The notes below the pieces were generated by a model, which had not been told where the DNA came from, searched no databases, and saw nothing but the letters and a program-made list of their open reading frames with translations. Shown piece after piece: positions 36,601-48,429 of a stretch of 64,000 nucleotides of DNA. This DNA is from Botrytis cinerea B05.10 (taxonomy: Eukaryota; Ascomycota; Leotiomycetes; Helotiales; Sclerotiniaceae). How positions within the stretch are numbered: the first letter of the stretch is position 1; every line of letters begins with the position of its first letter. Where the stretch lies: the NCBI RefSeq assembly GCF_000143535.2, contig NC_037316.1, positions 2,588,354-2,652,353 of the forward strand, written 5' to 3'. Position numbers and translations under genes: made by a program.

Positions 36601-36900
36601 CACGCAAAAATGCATAACCCTTATTCCCCAGAATATACTCATGTCAGTATAGAGAACACTTTCTTGGGAATCATCCCCAGTTTTAATACCAATTCAAACG
36701 TGTAAGCATACTAGGTGAGGTAGTACAGACGTAGGTATGGAGCCCTCGGAGCGGAAATCCTTGGGACCCACTCATTAAGTATGAAAAGACTTTCCTCCGC
36801 TCTTTTTTTTCGATCAAAATTATTTTGCGTCTTATTTTCTTGAGTTGTTTTTGTCTCATCATCGCTATCTATCACATACACATTAAACGATAAAGCGAAG
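30680..36900. other. 6.2-kb region without a supported gene
   Basis: No open frame has family motifs, and I found no convincing intron-joined model. Composition is near the flanking non-coding average. It contains an (AT)n run at 31654-31682, a GGTTGT/GGTTAT hexamer run at about 34797-34820 and some CT-rich tracts (for example about 35840-35890). The last kilobase is the promoter of the MFS gene. No terminal repeats or RIP-like block are apparent, so a decayed gene, an lncRNA or genuine spacer are all possible. Confidence 0.4.
36576..36599. promoter_or_regulatory. Two overlapping palindromes upstream of the MFS permease
   Basis: A perfect 12-bp palindrome, CTCCGCGCGGAG (36576-36587), shares its GGAG with a 16-bp inverted repeat, GGAGTAAGGTTACTCC (36584-36599; 7-bp arms, 2-bp centre). 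They lie about 300 bp before the ATG at 36901. CCG/CGG pairs are typical Zn2Cys6 activator sites. The 16-bp geometry resembles the quinate activator consensus, but the bases are not identical. The regulatory role is inferred from position and symmetry only. Confidence 0.4.
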
Positions 36901-38642
36901 ATGGGTATTCTCACTATGGTCGAGGATCGGCCTACGCCGAAAAGCGTTTACAATTGGCGCGTCTATGTATCGGCTATGACAGCTTCATTCGCTGCCTGTA
37001 TGATTGGATACACAACATCTTTCATTGGGACGACCGTCAATCTTGATTCTTTCAAGGCAGAATTTGGACTTGATAAGTTGAGCGATTCGGGCTCCAGCTT
37101 AATTCAGGCAAACATTGTATCGTTGTTCCAAGCTGGTGCTTTTTTTGGTTCTATATTCGCTTATGGTACTGCATACTATGCTGGAAGACGAATCACTTTA
37201 TGGACGTTTGTCAGTGTATTTATTGTTGGTGTTTGTATTACGTTCGCTTCGATTGGCGGCCATATCGGCCCGATGTATGCTGGAAGAGTCATCTCGGGTT
37301 TTGGTGTGGGGGGCTGTACCATGATTGTAGGTTAATTCCAATCTCCTATCCGGGGTCAATGCTTACCCATCAAAGGTTCCCATATACATTTCCGAGATCG
37401 CACCTCCCGCTATCCGTGGTCGTCTAGTCGGCACCTACGAACTCGGCTGGCAGATTGGTGGCCTCGTGGGATTTTGGATCAATTTCGGAATGTCACAAAG
37501 TGTGCCATATGGTCGTAACCAGTGGCTCATTCCTTTTGCTGTTCAATTAATTCCCGCCGGTATCGTTCTTATCGGTAGTCTCATATTCTTGAAGGAAACT
37601 CCTCGTTGGTTGTGGACTCGAGGTCGTCGAGAACAGGGTGTTGAGAATCTGTGCTATATCCGACAGCTCAGCCCCGATGACACTTACATTTTGGAGGAGA
37701 TTGAGATGATGGATCTTCAAATCAACGATTTACCTACTGGATTCATCAAACCACTTCGCATGGCGTTTTCTGACAACAAAGTATTGTGGAGACTGTTCCT
37801 CGGACACATGCTATTCGTTCTCCAAAATTTCGCCGGTATCAACGCTATCGTAAGTAAAACATACAACATTACTCCCTAAATTCAAACAATCCATACTGAC
37901 CTCTGCCCAGAACTATTACTCTCCAACCATCTTCAGAACCATGGGAGTAACCAGCACTGAGACTGTCGAACTAATGACAGGTCTCTTCGGCGTGGTAAAA
38001 TGTATTATGACCGTTCTCTGGCTTACAATCTTGATCGACAAACTTGGCCGCCGCACCCTTTTTATCTCCGGCGGTATTGTCGGCGCAATCCTCATGTTCA
38101 TAATCGGTGCCTTGATCGCAACTGCCAAGGACAATACTGGCGATGGACTTGATTCCCAAGGCATCGTCACAATCTTTATGATCTATCTCTGGACCTGCAT
38201 TTATATCACTTCTTGGAACGGTACCCCCTGGGTTGTGAATGCAGAGATGTTCAGCCAGGCTACACGTAACGTTGGACAAGTCGGAGCCTCCATGGCAAAT
38301 TGGCTCTGGACTTTCGTCATTGCACGTGTTACTCCTAATATGGTAGAAAGCATGGGAAAGAATGGTTTCGGAATGTATTTTTTCTTCGGCTCCATCACCG
38401 CCTGCGCAGTTATCTTCACCTGGTTTCTGATCCCTGAAACAAAATCTGTTCCGCTTGATCGAATGGATGATTTGTTTGCGGCAAGGCCAGTTCGTGCCGC
38501 GCAAAAGATTGTCATGGAAGATTTGGCAAGAAATACTTTAGAATTTTCGAAGATTGATAGGAAGGAGGAAAGCTCGCTGGCGCAGATTGAGAGAGCTAAA
38601 GAGGTGGAAGAAGCAAGCCAAAGCGAGAGGCAAAGTGATTAG
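36901..38642 (+). CDS. MFS sugar-porter family permease, quinate/sugar-acid type
   Basis: Exons 36901-37326, 37376-37849 and 37911-38642 (introns 49 and 61 nt, both phase 0) give 543 residues. The first donor is GTAGGT, with CTTACCC before the acceptor; splicing restores MIVPIYISEIAPPAIRGRL. Sugar-porter signatures are present: GRRITLW after TM2-3, PIYISEIAPPAIRGRLVG, KETPRWLWTRGRREQG, LDKLGRR-like DKLGRRTLF, and PETKSVPLDRMDDLF near the end. Twelve membrane segments are expected. The PETK-VPL-RMDDLF ending and VRAAQKIVMEDL tail resemble fungal quinate permeases and related D-galacturonate transporters more than hexose transporters, but the substrate cannot be fixed from sequence alone. The overlapping palindromes 300 bp upstream fit an inducible catabolic gene. 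Confidence 0.88.
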
Positions 38643-41422
38643 ATTAATGGGAGATTGGAGGACTTGAATGATTCACGACTTTGTATGATATGATGTTAGA
38701 TTTTATTGTTACCTGTAAGCGCACAATATGCATAGAGTAGACAACTTTTTAGATTAGATATAGAATATTTGTTGGTACAATGTTGAAATCAACTACTTTA
38801 CGTTTGGGCATCTCTTTTTCGGACCACACTTTCTTGTCGAAACTCCATGTTTTTAACCTTACTTGATGAGATTTGATTGATCTATTCTTTACATATTTAT
38901 TGATGAACATAGATCCTTTTTAGGATCTTGAGAAGCTTTTCCTTGAGCCGAAGATTGCAACTTTTGATCTTTTGGTTTGTATGAGATAACACAGGCTATG
39001 GCTGTAAAATGAGAAGGTGGACAGTTTCAATCGAGGCTGGAAATCACAAAGAGGAGCAGAATCAGCTATCAAAGAAATCGATTGCCTATTATTCTAAAGA
39101 AATCGAAAGTGGTCACTACCTATCTTGATTCCTGAATATTAAAAGCTTGACGCTCTACACTGACAATCAAATCGAAAGAATATCGACATGTTTTCATGGA
39201 TGCTGTATTCTTTTTAGTATCATTCATATTCTATATATTGATTCGGATAGTAGCACATTCATTTTTTGAAAAACATTTTGAGTGATGGCCTCTCGGTCAT
39301 CGATGGGATTCTCGAGGATATATGAACGGGACAAGCTCCTGGTATTGGATCGTCTCCTTTTGGATTGACTATCAAGAGGTGCTAGGAGTCCAGGAGGCCA
39401 CGAAAATTCAAGGAATAAAACAAGTGAAAAGTGTGAGAAAGATTGAAAATCCCTGGGTGAATAAGCAATTTCGAGTTATGAGCATAGGCATCCCAATAAG
39501 CCCGCAATGTTGTCGTCCCCGGCTTCTAGCAATGCATCACTAGGTTTCAAGAGCATTATACCAAGGTTCTTGAACATGGAAAACAACGCGATTTTCAAAC
39601 CCAGGACTAGTGAATCTGTTTTTCCAGACCCGAATAACAGCTGGCTAAATTTTAGCGAGATTTGCAAATGAGCGGAGACTAGCTACTGAGTGTGGATAGT
39701 TGCAAGATGTACCTCAGCTATGGCACACATTACTTCAAGCAATATTCTACCCACTTTGGCAATGTCAGGCCTGACACAATCAAAACCCTGAGGAGGCACT
39801 CAAATTACCGATATCTATTTAACTTTAGTGATTGGTTATATCATTTGAAGCTCAAATTTATACATATACACAGGTCAGCGTAGTCTTAGCTATAGATAGA
39901 GTGAATCGATCAATAATTTACTACTAATACAGTACTACATATACATGAAGCTTAAGGTCAAGGAGAATCACTGACACTGGTCTTGAGGCTGGCTCATTGG
40001 CTATCCAATGCTTTCCTTCGTACCTAGATACAACACCTAGACTTATAGAATATTTAGCTTGTAACATTGGTCTGGGGCGCTTGTTGGTTAGGGATGACTA
40101 CTCACTAATAAGTATTTGGTTTGCCTTTGCTGAGCAAGATTTGTGATTCATGGCGCTCTAGATCCTGAAACTAATTCCAATAAAGTAAAACGCATATTTT
40201 TCGCTTGAGGGGAGGGCACGACTTGATGATTATCTAGTGCACAGTGGGATGCAACGCAACGGAATACAGTGTCTACAGGTTCACGTATACATTATATTTG
40301 ATAAATAATGATGCCCGTGAAAAAGATGATTGTAGTGGTAGTGCGGATACATGCGACAGCTATACAACTTTTCGAACTTAATATGAAACGAGTTGAGATG
40401 GAACTACAATGATATTTTCATTTGGTTTTTGTGTGGGTGGATAGATAGGAAGTAGAAAAGAGGGACTTTTGATTTGCAACGGCTTTATATACTCATTAAG
40501 AACTGCTTGGATAGTGACTAGTAGAATATTGCAGTCACACTAAATTGTGAATTAATGTGAGATGTATGATGTGATTATGATTTCAAAAAATCTTTCGTCG
40601 CATGGGGTGGGCGAGAGAGCTCACAATGTAGGAGAATATAATGCCCTGAAAAGGAAGAGATAAAGAGGAAGGGAGGGGCAAGCAAAACGCTTCTTGAAGA
40701 TATGAAAATATGAGTATGAAGTCAGTGCGTGAGTGGTTGGGTCGATAATGAGAATTAGAATGAGTAGAGAGTGAATGGTATCAACAAACAGACTGAGGAC
40801 TGAGTGGGTGAGAAAGTTTGTGAGATGTAAATTCGAGGATGGCAAATAAGTGAGAAAAGTGATCTGTGCAAAAAATTCCCCAGCCGTCAAATATTTGTGA
40901 ATGATCCATTCCGCGAATTTTCTATCCTAGGGTTTCCCCGCTCCGCTGATGACTTGTAGGGATTTTTCGATTGTCTGCTCTGATAACATATTATCTGCGG
41001 ATTACTCGTCGAGGCCATTGTCCGCTCTGTCAATACTCATTGCATAGTCTTGTACTATTCAATCTCATCTTCAACGTTCAACGAAAAGCCCACACATCCA
41101 CCCACACAATTTCCAATCTCGATGTCGTTAGCGACATCAACATCTCACCCACCGGGTACTTTGACCCACAAACGCCAAAACCAAGTCACACTGGCAGTGG
41201 TAGAAAAGCCTCTCTCGGATTTCGAAAGTTTCAATGCACAATACGGTAGAGTAGAGATCACAGGGCTAACGACCTCGACGTAAATCTTCATTAATTTCAT
41301 TAAGGTCATGTTCTTTCTATCTTTCTAATTCTTTCTTCGAGTCAATTCTTGCAAGAAAGGAGACATAATCGCATTTCTATCCCATTTTGTTTGAGAAAAA
41401 CTTGTTCAACACTACCTCACCC
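38643..41422. other. Convergent intergenic region, mostly empty
   Basis: This 2.8 kb lies between the 3' ends of the two permease genes. A 53-codon frame at 41122-41283 is the only segment with a protein-like start (MSLATSTSHPP) and a CA/CT-rich leader in front. It is listed separately with low confidence. I see nothing else. Confidence 0.45.
41122..41283 (+). CDS. Possible small ORF or first exon, unknown function
   Basis: This is 53 codons starting MSLATSTSHPPGTLTHKRQN and containing AVVEKPLSDFESFNAQYG. The ATG follows a C/A-rich leader like that of real genes in this window. It overlaps no other gene, lying 140 bp from the 3' end of the amino-acid permease gene on the opposite strand. It could be a short gene, the first exon of a spliced gene or chance. 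No family is recognised. Confidence 0.22.
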   Translation: MSLATSTSHPPGTLTHKRQNQVTLAVVEKPLSDFESFNAQYGRVEITGLTTST

Positions 41423-42944
41423 CTATGATATCGGTGCACATGTAAACGCCCCTCGAACTGTTCCTTCGGCGTATTGGTTTTTCTGTTACAAATGATGTAT
41501 TAGCAAACCACACATATTTTCAAGAGAACCAGCGCAGCCAAAAGATCGATTTTGGCCTCCGCCCCCTCTGACAAAGGATCAAGAGAAAGAAACTTACAAT
41601 GTCTTCCACTGCCGCATACGTCCCACCCACTAAAACCACAATCCCGATGACAAATACCGCCCCATTCACCACACTCAAGAACAAATTCTCACGCGCATAC
41701 CACTTCCCCTTCTTAATTAGCATGAACCACATCATGGCCGGGAAGTAGAATGTGAAACCGGAGACAAACAGCGCCGACATAATGGACAGCAGATCCGAGA
41801 AGAAGGGGATTGCTTCCGCAATCACCCACGCAATAATTGTAAGGAAGCTTATAAGCCCCAACCATGTCAGCCAGCCTTTTTTCGTGTTGATGAAGCGCAC
41901 CACTGAGTTCTTATATACGCGTCCGTGAATGTAGCGCGCGACCACAGTGCAGTTGATGGAGCCCGAGATGAAGATGACGGGTAGCGCAACGCCGAACGCT
42001 ACTTTGGCCATGAGGTTCCCGGCTGATAGAAGTGCAGGGGATTGCACATCCTGCCCAACGAAGGCGTAGATTAATGCTCCTGTGAGTGTGTAGATGACAA
42101 TTTCGATTAAGCCGAGTGCCCAAATCGATTTGAGGTAATCACGTGGTGTGTGCATCTCGTCCATAAAGGAAAATTGACACACTGCAAATGAGTATGCGAA
42201 GACAATGTTGGTGATGGCGATAAAAGCATCCGAGAAAGAGAGATCATCCTTAGGCCACGCAGACCAGTCCACTTGTGCCAACCCCCCGGCCGAAGAACCA
42301 GATACCACAGCAGTAGCTACAATAGTAATGCCAATTGCTGCCATAATTGACACGAAATCGATATAACCCAAGATGGCCACGTCTGCAAACGAAGGGGGAA
42401 TTGCCAACACCAGCAGAATAATAGCCGACACAACCCCAAAAACCACTGAGCACGCCCCATTGTTCGACAAGTTGAGAAACGCAATTGTTCCCGTCAAACA
42501 ATGCGATCCCACCAAAAATGTCAGCTCCAGCGCAAACATCGCCCCGACTAGTTCGTACCCAAACCGTCCCATCAGCAACCTCCCAGCATCCGCATAATGC
42601 GCCACATGTGGAAACGCCAGTTTGACCTGCCCTATTATATGACTGGTGTAGATGGCAATCAATCCAACCCCGACGGTGAGAATCACCCCAGCTACCATAC
42701 CCAACGTTGCAAAGGCTCCAGGAATAGATAGAGCACCAAGCGCAATGGCTTCCACAAGTAAAATAACCGTAAGCCGCTTCCAGCCGAGTCGACTGAAATT
42801 TGCACGCCCGTGCGCCTCTAGCGCGTCGGTCTCTCCCATGATTCCTTCTTTGTCTTGAGTGTGGTGCGAACCTGAGTCCGGTGTGTGCGGTTTGCGCGCA
42901 TCACCCGATTCGATCTTGTTCTGGTCGTCTTGGATTGCACTCAT
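41423..42944 (-). CDS. Amino-acid permease of the AAAP (Aa_trans) family, two exons
   Basis: Exon 1 (41598-42944) and a 20-codon terminal exon (41423-41482) flank a 115-nt intron (GTAAGT donor, GCTAATAC branch, AACAG acceptor). The phase-0 junction gives AVEDIKNQYAEGTVRGAFTC and a 468-residue protein. Reading through the donor would give an unrelated tail, and the spliced ending fits family members. A hydrophilic N-terminus of about 55 residues precedes GWKRLTVILLVEAIALGALSIPG, the characteristic TM1 of fungal neutral-amino-acid (MTR-like) transporters. Ten to eleven membrane segments follow, including FAYSFAVCQFSFMDEM and the PRDYLKSIWAL loop. It is expected to sit in the plasma membrane or vacuole and couple proton movement to amino-acid transport. 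The substrate is unknown. Confidence 0.88.
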
Positions 42945-44659
42945 GATTTTCGATTTTTGGGAGAGATGGGGATTGGATGTGATTATGTCGGAGGTGGAGG
43001 ACCCTTATGGTGCTGGGTGGAAGAAAGCACGGGAGGGATGAATTATAGAGTATACTATGTACAAGAAGTGGGCCAGGAAAAAAAAAATGAAAATATGTCG
43101 AGTCGAGGGAGGGGGTAATGCAGAATTATAAACAGCTATGGAAGGAGTGCATGGTCACTAACCCAGTATGCCCGAGAAAGATACGGGAGAAAAGAATTAC
43201 ATTTGCTTTTTATACAGCAGAACTGAGGAATGCGTGAATGAGGAAAGCACGATGGACCTTCGCAAAACTATTACGAGAGATCTTCGCTTGCCCTCCGCAG
43301 TTTATGAAGTGATTTGGACATCCTCCGGGCGATATCCCCGTTCTTGTCTGCTCGGGACTCGGGCGGCACCATGGAGGCAATTGTGGGATGTTTGTGGGAG
43401 TGGATCTCGTTCAATGACTCCTGTCACCGTCTCAACATTTTCAAGGATTGCTTAACACTTGGATGCGTAATGAGAACCCTTATTTATATATACTCGAGCA
43501 ATGAAATCGCAATAGATCATTCATTCAAAATGACCTCAATTATTCAAGATGGTATAGTAACAAATGAAATTAACGGTATTTAAAAGTGATTGAAGAATCG
43601 AGATCGTAATGGGGGATAGATTTGCATATTGAAAACCACTATTGTGGTCAGTGGGTGGATCTTTTTATGTCATCGAAACTGACTCTGCCAGCATTGTGTG
43701 TACTGACGACTCTAGCGAATTTTAAATCAGATGAAGATGGCGTATTACATCTGGTTTTCGAGATTGCAAAAGCCAAAAGATGAACGTGTGTCGGGTCATT
43801 GTGGTGTGTGACGATACAGTATTAGCGAAGTGTAGAACGGAAGTTGAGCGTTGGTGAGTTGCGGATGAGTATCAAAACTCGTCAAAGCAGAAACGAAGTG
43901 AAGATTTTTTTTTTCAAGTTCGTCATGCACATGACATGGCTCAGGGGGTAGCCCTTGCCTTAAAGCGTTAGACCCCGACTTTTTCCCGATGATATGCGAT
44001 GATATCCTTCCTGCACGTGCCTTACTGACACAACAAAACCTCTCTGCTCTCTCGAAAAAAAACTTGTACATAAGAATGCCTAGGTTTTCACTCTGGAGAT
44101 AACCTTTTGAAACCCTATATTAAAAGAAGGGTCTATATATGTGTCTAGAACAAGTAAAGTACTATAAATAACCGTCAAAGTTTTCTAGAAGTCAGCTAAA
44201 GAACGTAGCTCATAATACTAAAAACTTAATTGAGGTTGAAATCATATAAAGTAGATAACTAAAGCTCAGTTATCAGCGGTTGATGTGCATACAAGAGTAT
44301 ACCTTTAATGAGTATCGGATTCATATGCGAGTATATTTTCTTATCAAAATAAGCACGAACTTATCTATTTTGAAATTCAATATCAATTCAATTAAGAATT
44401 ATATATTAAAAATGCTTTCAGATTTGAACAATTTTTTTATATTAAGATTAATACATATATATATATTGGAGTATAATGATCTATGTTTTTGAAGTCATAT
44501 TAATAATAAAAACCATATAGTAATTTTAGTAAGTTCGATTATTATGTCTAATACTCTTTAAAGACACTCCCTCGTAGACTTATAAAACAATAATAAAGTT
44601 TAATTACAATTTGTATAAAATGCTTTTAACACTTTTTCTACAGAAATTTCGAAGTACTA
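42945..44659. other. Upstream region of the permease gene and transition into AT-rich DNA
   Basis: The first 0.5 kb is the permease promoter. No supported gene follows. From about 44.1 kb the base composition drops sharply to AT-rich. A short tRNA-like string around 43936-43985 lacks a B box (see rejected items). Confidence 0.45.
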
Positions 44660-44918
44660 TTACACGCGGTACGAAAAAACCGGCCCACAAAACCACTCAA
44701 AAACAAAGAAACTTTTAAGAGTATTTATATTTTAATTCTTTTCAAAGTTATCAGCGATATATTATTAGATAATATAAGATTCAAGCATATACTGAATTGA
44801 ATGATTTTCTATTAAGCTTATTAATTTTTGATTCAAATATTAATGAATTGACTTAATGTATAATTTTGAAAACGGATTACCTTTTAAGTGTGCCGGTTTT
44901 TTCGTACTGCGAGTGTGA
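44660..44918. mobile_element. Candidate miniature inverted-repeat transposable element (MITE), about 259 bp
   Basis: The terminal inverted repeats share an exact 16-bp core, GTACGAAAAAACCGGC, at 44669-44684. Its reverse complement is at 44892-44907. Weaker similarity extends outward (TTACACGCG against TCACACTCGC). The interior is AT-rich and non-coding, fitting a non-autonomous, RIP-decayed pogo/Tc1-type element. No clean target-site duplication is visible, so the ends are approximate. Confidence 0.5.
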
Positions 44919-46129
44919 CTGTTCAACGAGACTTTTCCGCCTCGGTTAGCCTGAGCAACTAATAACCTCTTAGCGTCGCAAATTTCTCATAACTAGTCAG
45001 AAAACGTTTTATGCTCGACATTATAGAAACTGCATGATTATAGAGGACTCTATTCAACTAATGTGGTAAATTATTATGACTTGACTTGACTCCAAATTCC
45101 TAAAGATCCTCATGAGTTGAACATACACAAAGGACTTCTTGACATATAAACTCTATCTAAATTCTACTGTCTTACGAATGCCTGATTACTTGTTGATTTA
45201 AGAATAGCACTATTCGTAAAAGAAACTGTCTATATACTATTAAAGTATGTATCAAAGTATCGGAGTATAACCATGGTGAGAGATATGTAGAATCAATTCC
45301 ACTCAACTTTCTTACGCAGAACTCCTGTATAGCTGAAGAGACTATCCTTATAGGAAGGCCGCTCTTTATACAGATCGAGTTGAGTAGTGTGTGGCTTAGC
45401 ATTCTCTTTTTACGAAGAGAGTAGACAGAACCCACCAGCCAAACATACTCCTCATCGCATTTTTCATCTGCATTCCGAAAAATTGCACTCAATACGAAGC
45501 TTGTAATATCGATTTCAGAATAGAAAGATTGAAACTAACAATGTCTAAACATTAGATATCGAGTAGTGAATACTCATTTTCATCTCTAGAAAGTTAAGTT
45601 TATTTAGAATCCCTATAATGACAGAATCTATAATATACAAAGTGATATTACAGGAGCTGCCTCTAGAATCACGTGGAAGTGTCTAGAAATCTCTCGAAAT
45701 GGTTTAAACTAAACTTCAAATAGGAATTCAATAAAATTAGAATTAATTATAATTATCATAATTATAATAATAAAACTAATAATTATTCTCTTAAATATAA
45801 AGCTTTATATTATAATGAAATATATTTCTTATATAAACCTTTATATTAAAATCAACCAACAAATCGATTGACAAATCGATCAATAAGTCGATTGACTTTT
45901 AATTATATAATACTTATCCTATAATTACTATTATCTTAATTCATTTTTTTATTCTAAAACTAATTCTCTGAAATATTATTAATCCTAATAAAGCCTTTCT
46001 TACTTATTATATTTTATTATTTCTAAAATCTATTATTCTAGAAACTATATTCTATGATTTAGAATATCCTATAATTAATATTATATACATATCTGAGGCT
46101 TTTTTGAGTGTCTAGTGTCCCCCGGTATA

Positions 46130-46190
46130 CTGTAGTTGAATCACTAAGGCCTATAATACCATTATAGCCTATACATTGGTGATTCTACAG
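46130..46190. repeat. 61-nt imperfect hairpin
   Basis: CTGTAG...AATCACTAA pairs with TTGGTGATT..CTACAG. The interior GGCCTATAAT pairs with ATTATAGCC around an ACC loop, with bulges of 3 and about 6 nt. It is embedded in AT-rich DNA yet keeps its pairing. It could be a tiny MITE remnant or a structured RNA; no flanking duplication was found. Confidence 0.4.
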
Positions 46191-48329
46191 CCTGTTATTA
46201 ATCCGTTGTAACAAGTGAACGCTTTGTTAATATAATAAAATCCTCAATATTTTTATAAGATATTAATTAGATGAATCTTATTCTCATATATAATAAAGGA
46301 ATTTTATTTTAAAAGGATTTAGTGAAATTTCTTGAATTTCAGTTTAATATAATCAATAATTTATTTATATTAAATTCGATTAATTATTAAATTGAATATA
46401 TGTATAGAAATTACAACTATATAATATTTTCATATAATATAATACAATAATAAAACTTTCAATTAAAAAATAAATTGAAAATAATATAAATAATTTACCT
46501 TTCACTTTCTATTCTTTTTAAATTTTCAATCAATACCTTTCACCTACTTTATAACTTTTACATTCACTCTCTTCTTTCTTTTAACTCTTATACTCACTTC
46601 TTCTTTCCTTTCAATTCTTATACTTACTCTTTTTCTATTCATCTTTTTTACAATTTTAATATTCAAATCTCTAAAATTCATTAGCAATTATACTCAATAC
46701 CACAGTCGTATTATTACTTAAAGGTTATCTCTTTTCAGATAAAAATATTCTACCGCCACAAGCTATTTTTATTATATCTATTTAATAGGTGTGATTTTGT
46801 ATAATGCATTGTACTAACTTCTAAAATAATAGTATAAAATTCTTAATTGATTGTTAATATAGAAACTCAAATAAAATTCATATCGTTTTAAATATATTTA
46901 CATGAATAGGCGGATTTTGATAGAACAAGATTATACTGGATCAAAAACTACAGCTGTTACACTAACAACCATAATATCATTTTTACTTCGTTATCCAAAA
47001 AAAAACAAAAACTCTCATTAATGAAATACATAAAGCACTTACCAATAGATTTCAAATCGACATTAAAAAAACTCTACTCATAAAATACCCCCTCACTATA
47101 ATTAAAAAAATACTACAAATTCTCCCTCTCATACCATTTTTGATTTTCCTCACACATACCCTAAAACAGTCATCAACAATCATATAATTACAAAAAATAC
47201 CACTATTTCTATCTCTCCATATACAACATCTCACAATATAAAATATTAAAATAATTCTGAAAATTGACATACTAAACAATAACACCCTTCTTACCACATT
47301 CTTCATAATTCCATATTCAATTAAAACAACAAATATACAAATAAACCATTTAATACTGGATTTCAAATTTGCTTGAACATTAATTTAGCATAAATTAAAT
47401 CAAGGATGATACTTGCGAGATTGTTATTTATATTAGATACGGAGTTGATAAGCAAGCCAGTCAATTGGAATACGGAATTGGATTTGTTTCAATTCAGTCT
47501 TCATTAATAGACATGCCTGGAGCGGAGTGTGAAAAAAATTGTCAGTTGAATTTGAGAGCTGAAGCAAGAACCGTTGAATCAGAACTTTTGTTTAAAGTTC
47601 CGATGGTCTCTTGTGAATTCTAGCGTTTGGAAAGTTCTCAGATAGTATGTACCTAAAACATACATATATACCCTCTCACAGTGAACGGCCCATCAGTTGG
47701 AGTAAAAAGTTGTCCCAAATAACTCTGTCATATCACACCCTTAGACACTTCTTCCTTGGCTTTGAGAACCAACATGTACAAGTAGAGTAGTCTTCACTGC
47801 GCGAGGCTCTTGTCAATTCAGCTAAAATTCAGCGTAGTACAACTGTCTCGAATACTGATCGTCAGAGAATGATATAGTTTGCAACCTCGAGTTTCGGTCA
47901 CAAGATATTTCAAAGCATATTCATCTCCCTGTTCTTCAAGAAGCATGAAGAATTGAGCATTGCCAAAGCTGCATAGACTCCGCCTCTTTGTGACTCTTTA
48001 GACTAAAGGGCTCAGCTATCATGACTGACCACCAAGGGGAAAGTGTAGTTATGATTCGTTACAAAACAGGAGAGCATACGATGATATCAGGGATGAAGTT
48101 CCATGACGCTTTTCTGCACAAGAACCGAGCGGTCATTTAGATGAGGTATCTTCTAATTAGTAAGCCTTGAGAAGTCAATATGAATGTTTTTTTATTAATT
48201 TTGAATTCATAATCCTTTCTAATCACAATACTAAACAAAAAGAAAGGGCCTTAATAGAAAAATATATCAAGAATTGTTCACAAATAAGAGAGTGGGCTAG
48301 TGGAATGCATATATATATATTATTGACTA

Positions 48330-48331
48330 TA
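48330..48331. other. TA target-site duplication, left copy
   Basis: TA immediately precedes the left inverted repeat and is matched by TA at 57236-57237 after the right end, as expected for Fot1/pogo-type insertion. Confidence 0.6.
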
Positions 48332-48391
48332 ACGTAGTTTAACACCGAGTGGCCTATATCACCGAGTGACTCACTTTCACCTCAATTTACA
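48332..48391 (+). repeat. Left terminal inverted repeat of the Fot1/Flipper-like element
   Basis: It begins ACGTAGTTTAACACCGAGTG. It matches the reverse complement of 57176-57235 over 60 bp with about six differences, all C/T or G/A. The nonamer CACCGAGTG occurs twice in direct orientation within this repeat, a possible transposase-binding subrepeat. Confidence 0.85.
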
Positions 48392-48429
48392 CCCTTCTCT
48401 TTCAATATACATTTTATTAACAATCCACA

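Larger units (their letters stand above)
44919..48331. other. AT-rich, RIP-like decayed DNA without a supported gene
   Basis: This 3.4 kb has no credible gene. It contains a hairpin (46130-46190) and two tracts nearly lacking G on the plus strand (46478-46683 and 47060-47357). A threefold 12-bp repeat (AAATCGATTGAC and variants) lies at about 45862-45897. A less AT-rich segment at about 47400-48150 has no open frame worth noting. The extreme A/T bias fits relics of duplicated, mutated repeats. Confidence 0.5.

Noticed and set aside
37971..38504. 177-codon minus-strand frame opposite the MFS permease
   Set aside because: It is a shadow of the third permease exon, which has clear transporter motifs.
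43936..43985. tRNA-like string (GGCTCAGGGGGTAG followed by a possible anticodon arm)
   Set aside because: It resembles a D-arm or A box, but no B box (GGTTCGANTC) or acceptor-stem pairing follows. At most it is a degraded tRNA-derived fragment.
45172..45492. 106-codon minus-strand open frame in the AT-rich block
   Set aside because: No motif, signal or intron support was found. A chance frame is likely in a mutated region.
47052..47366. 104-codon minus-strand open frame
   Set aside because: The frame is a by-product of near-total loss of C on that strand. The composition (Ile/Arg/Phe/Val) is not protein-like.
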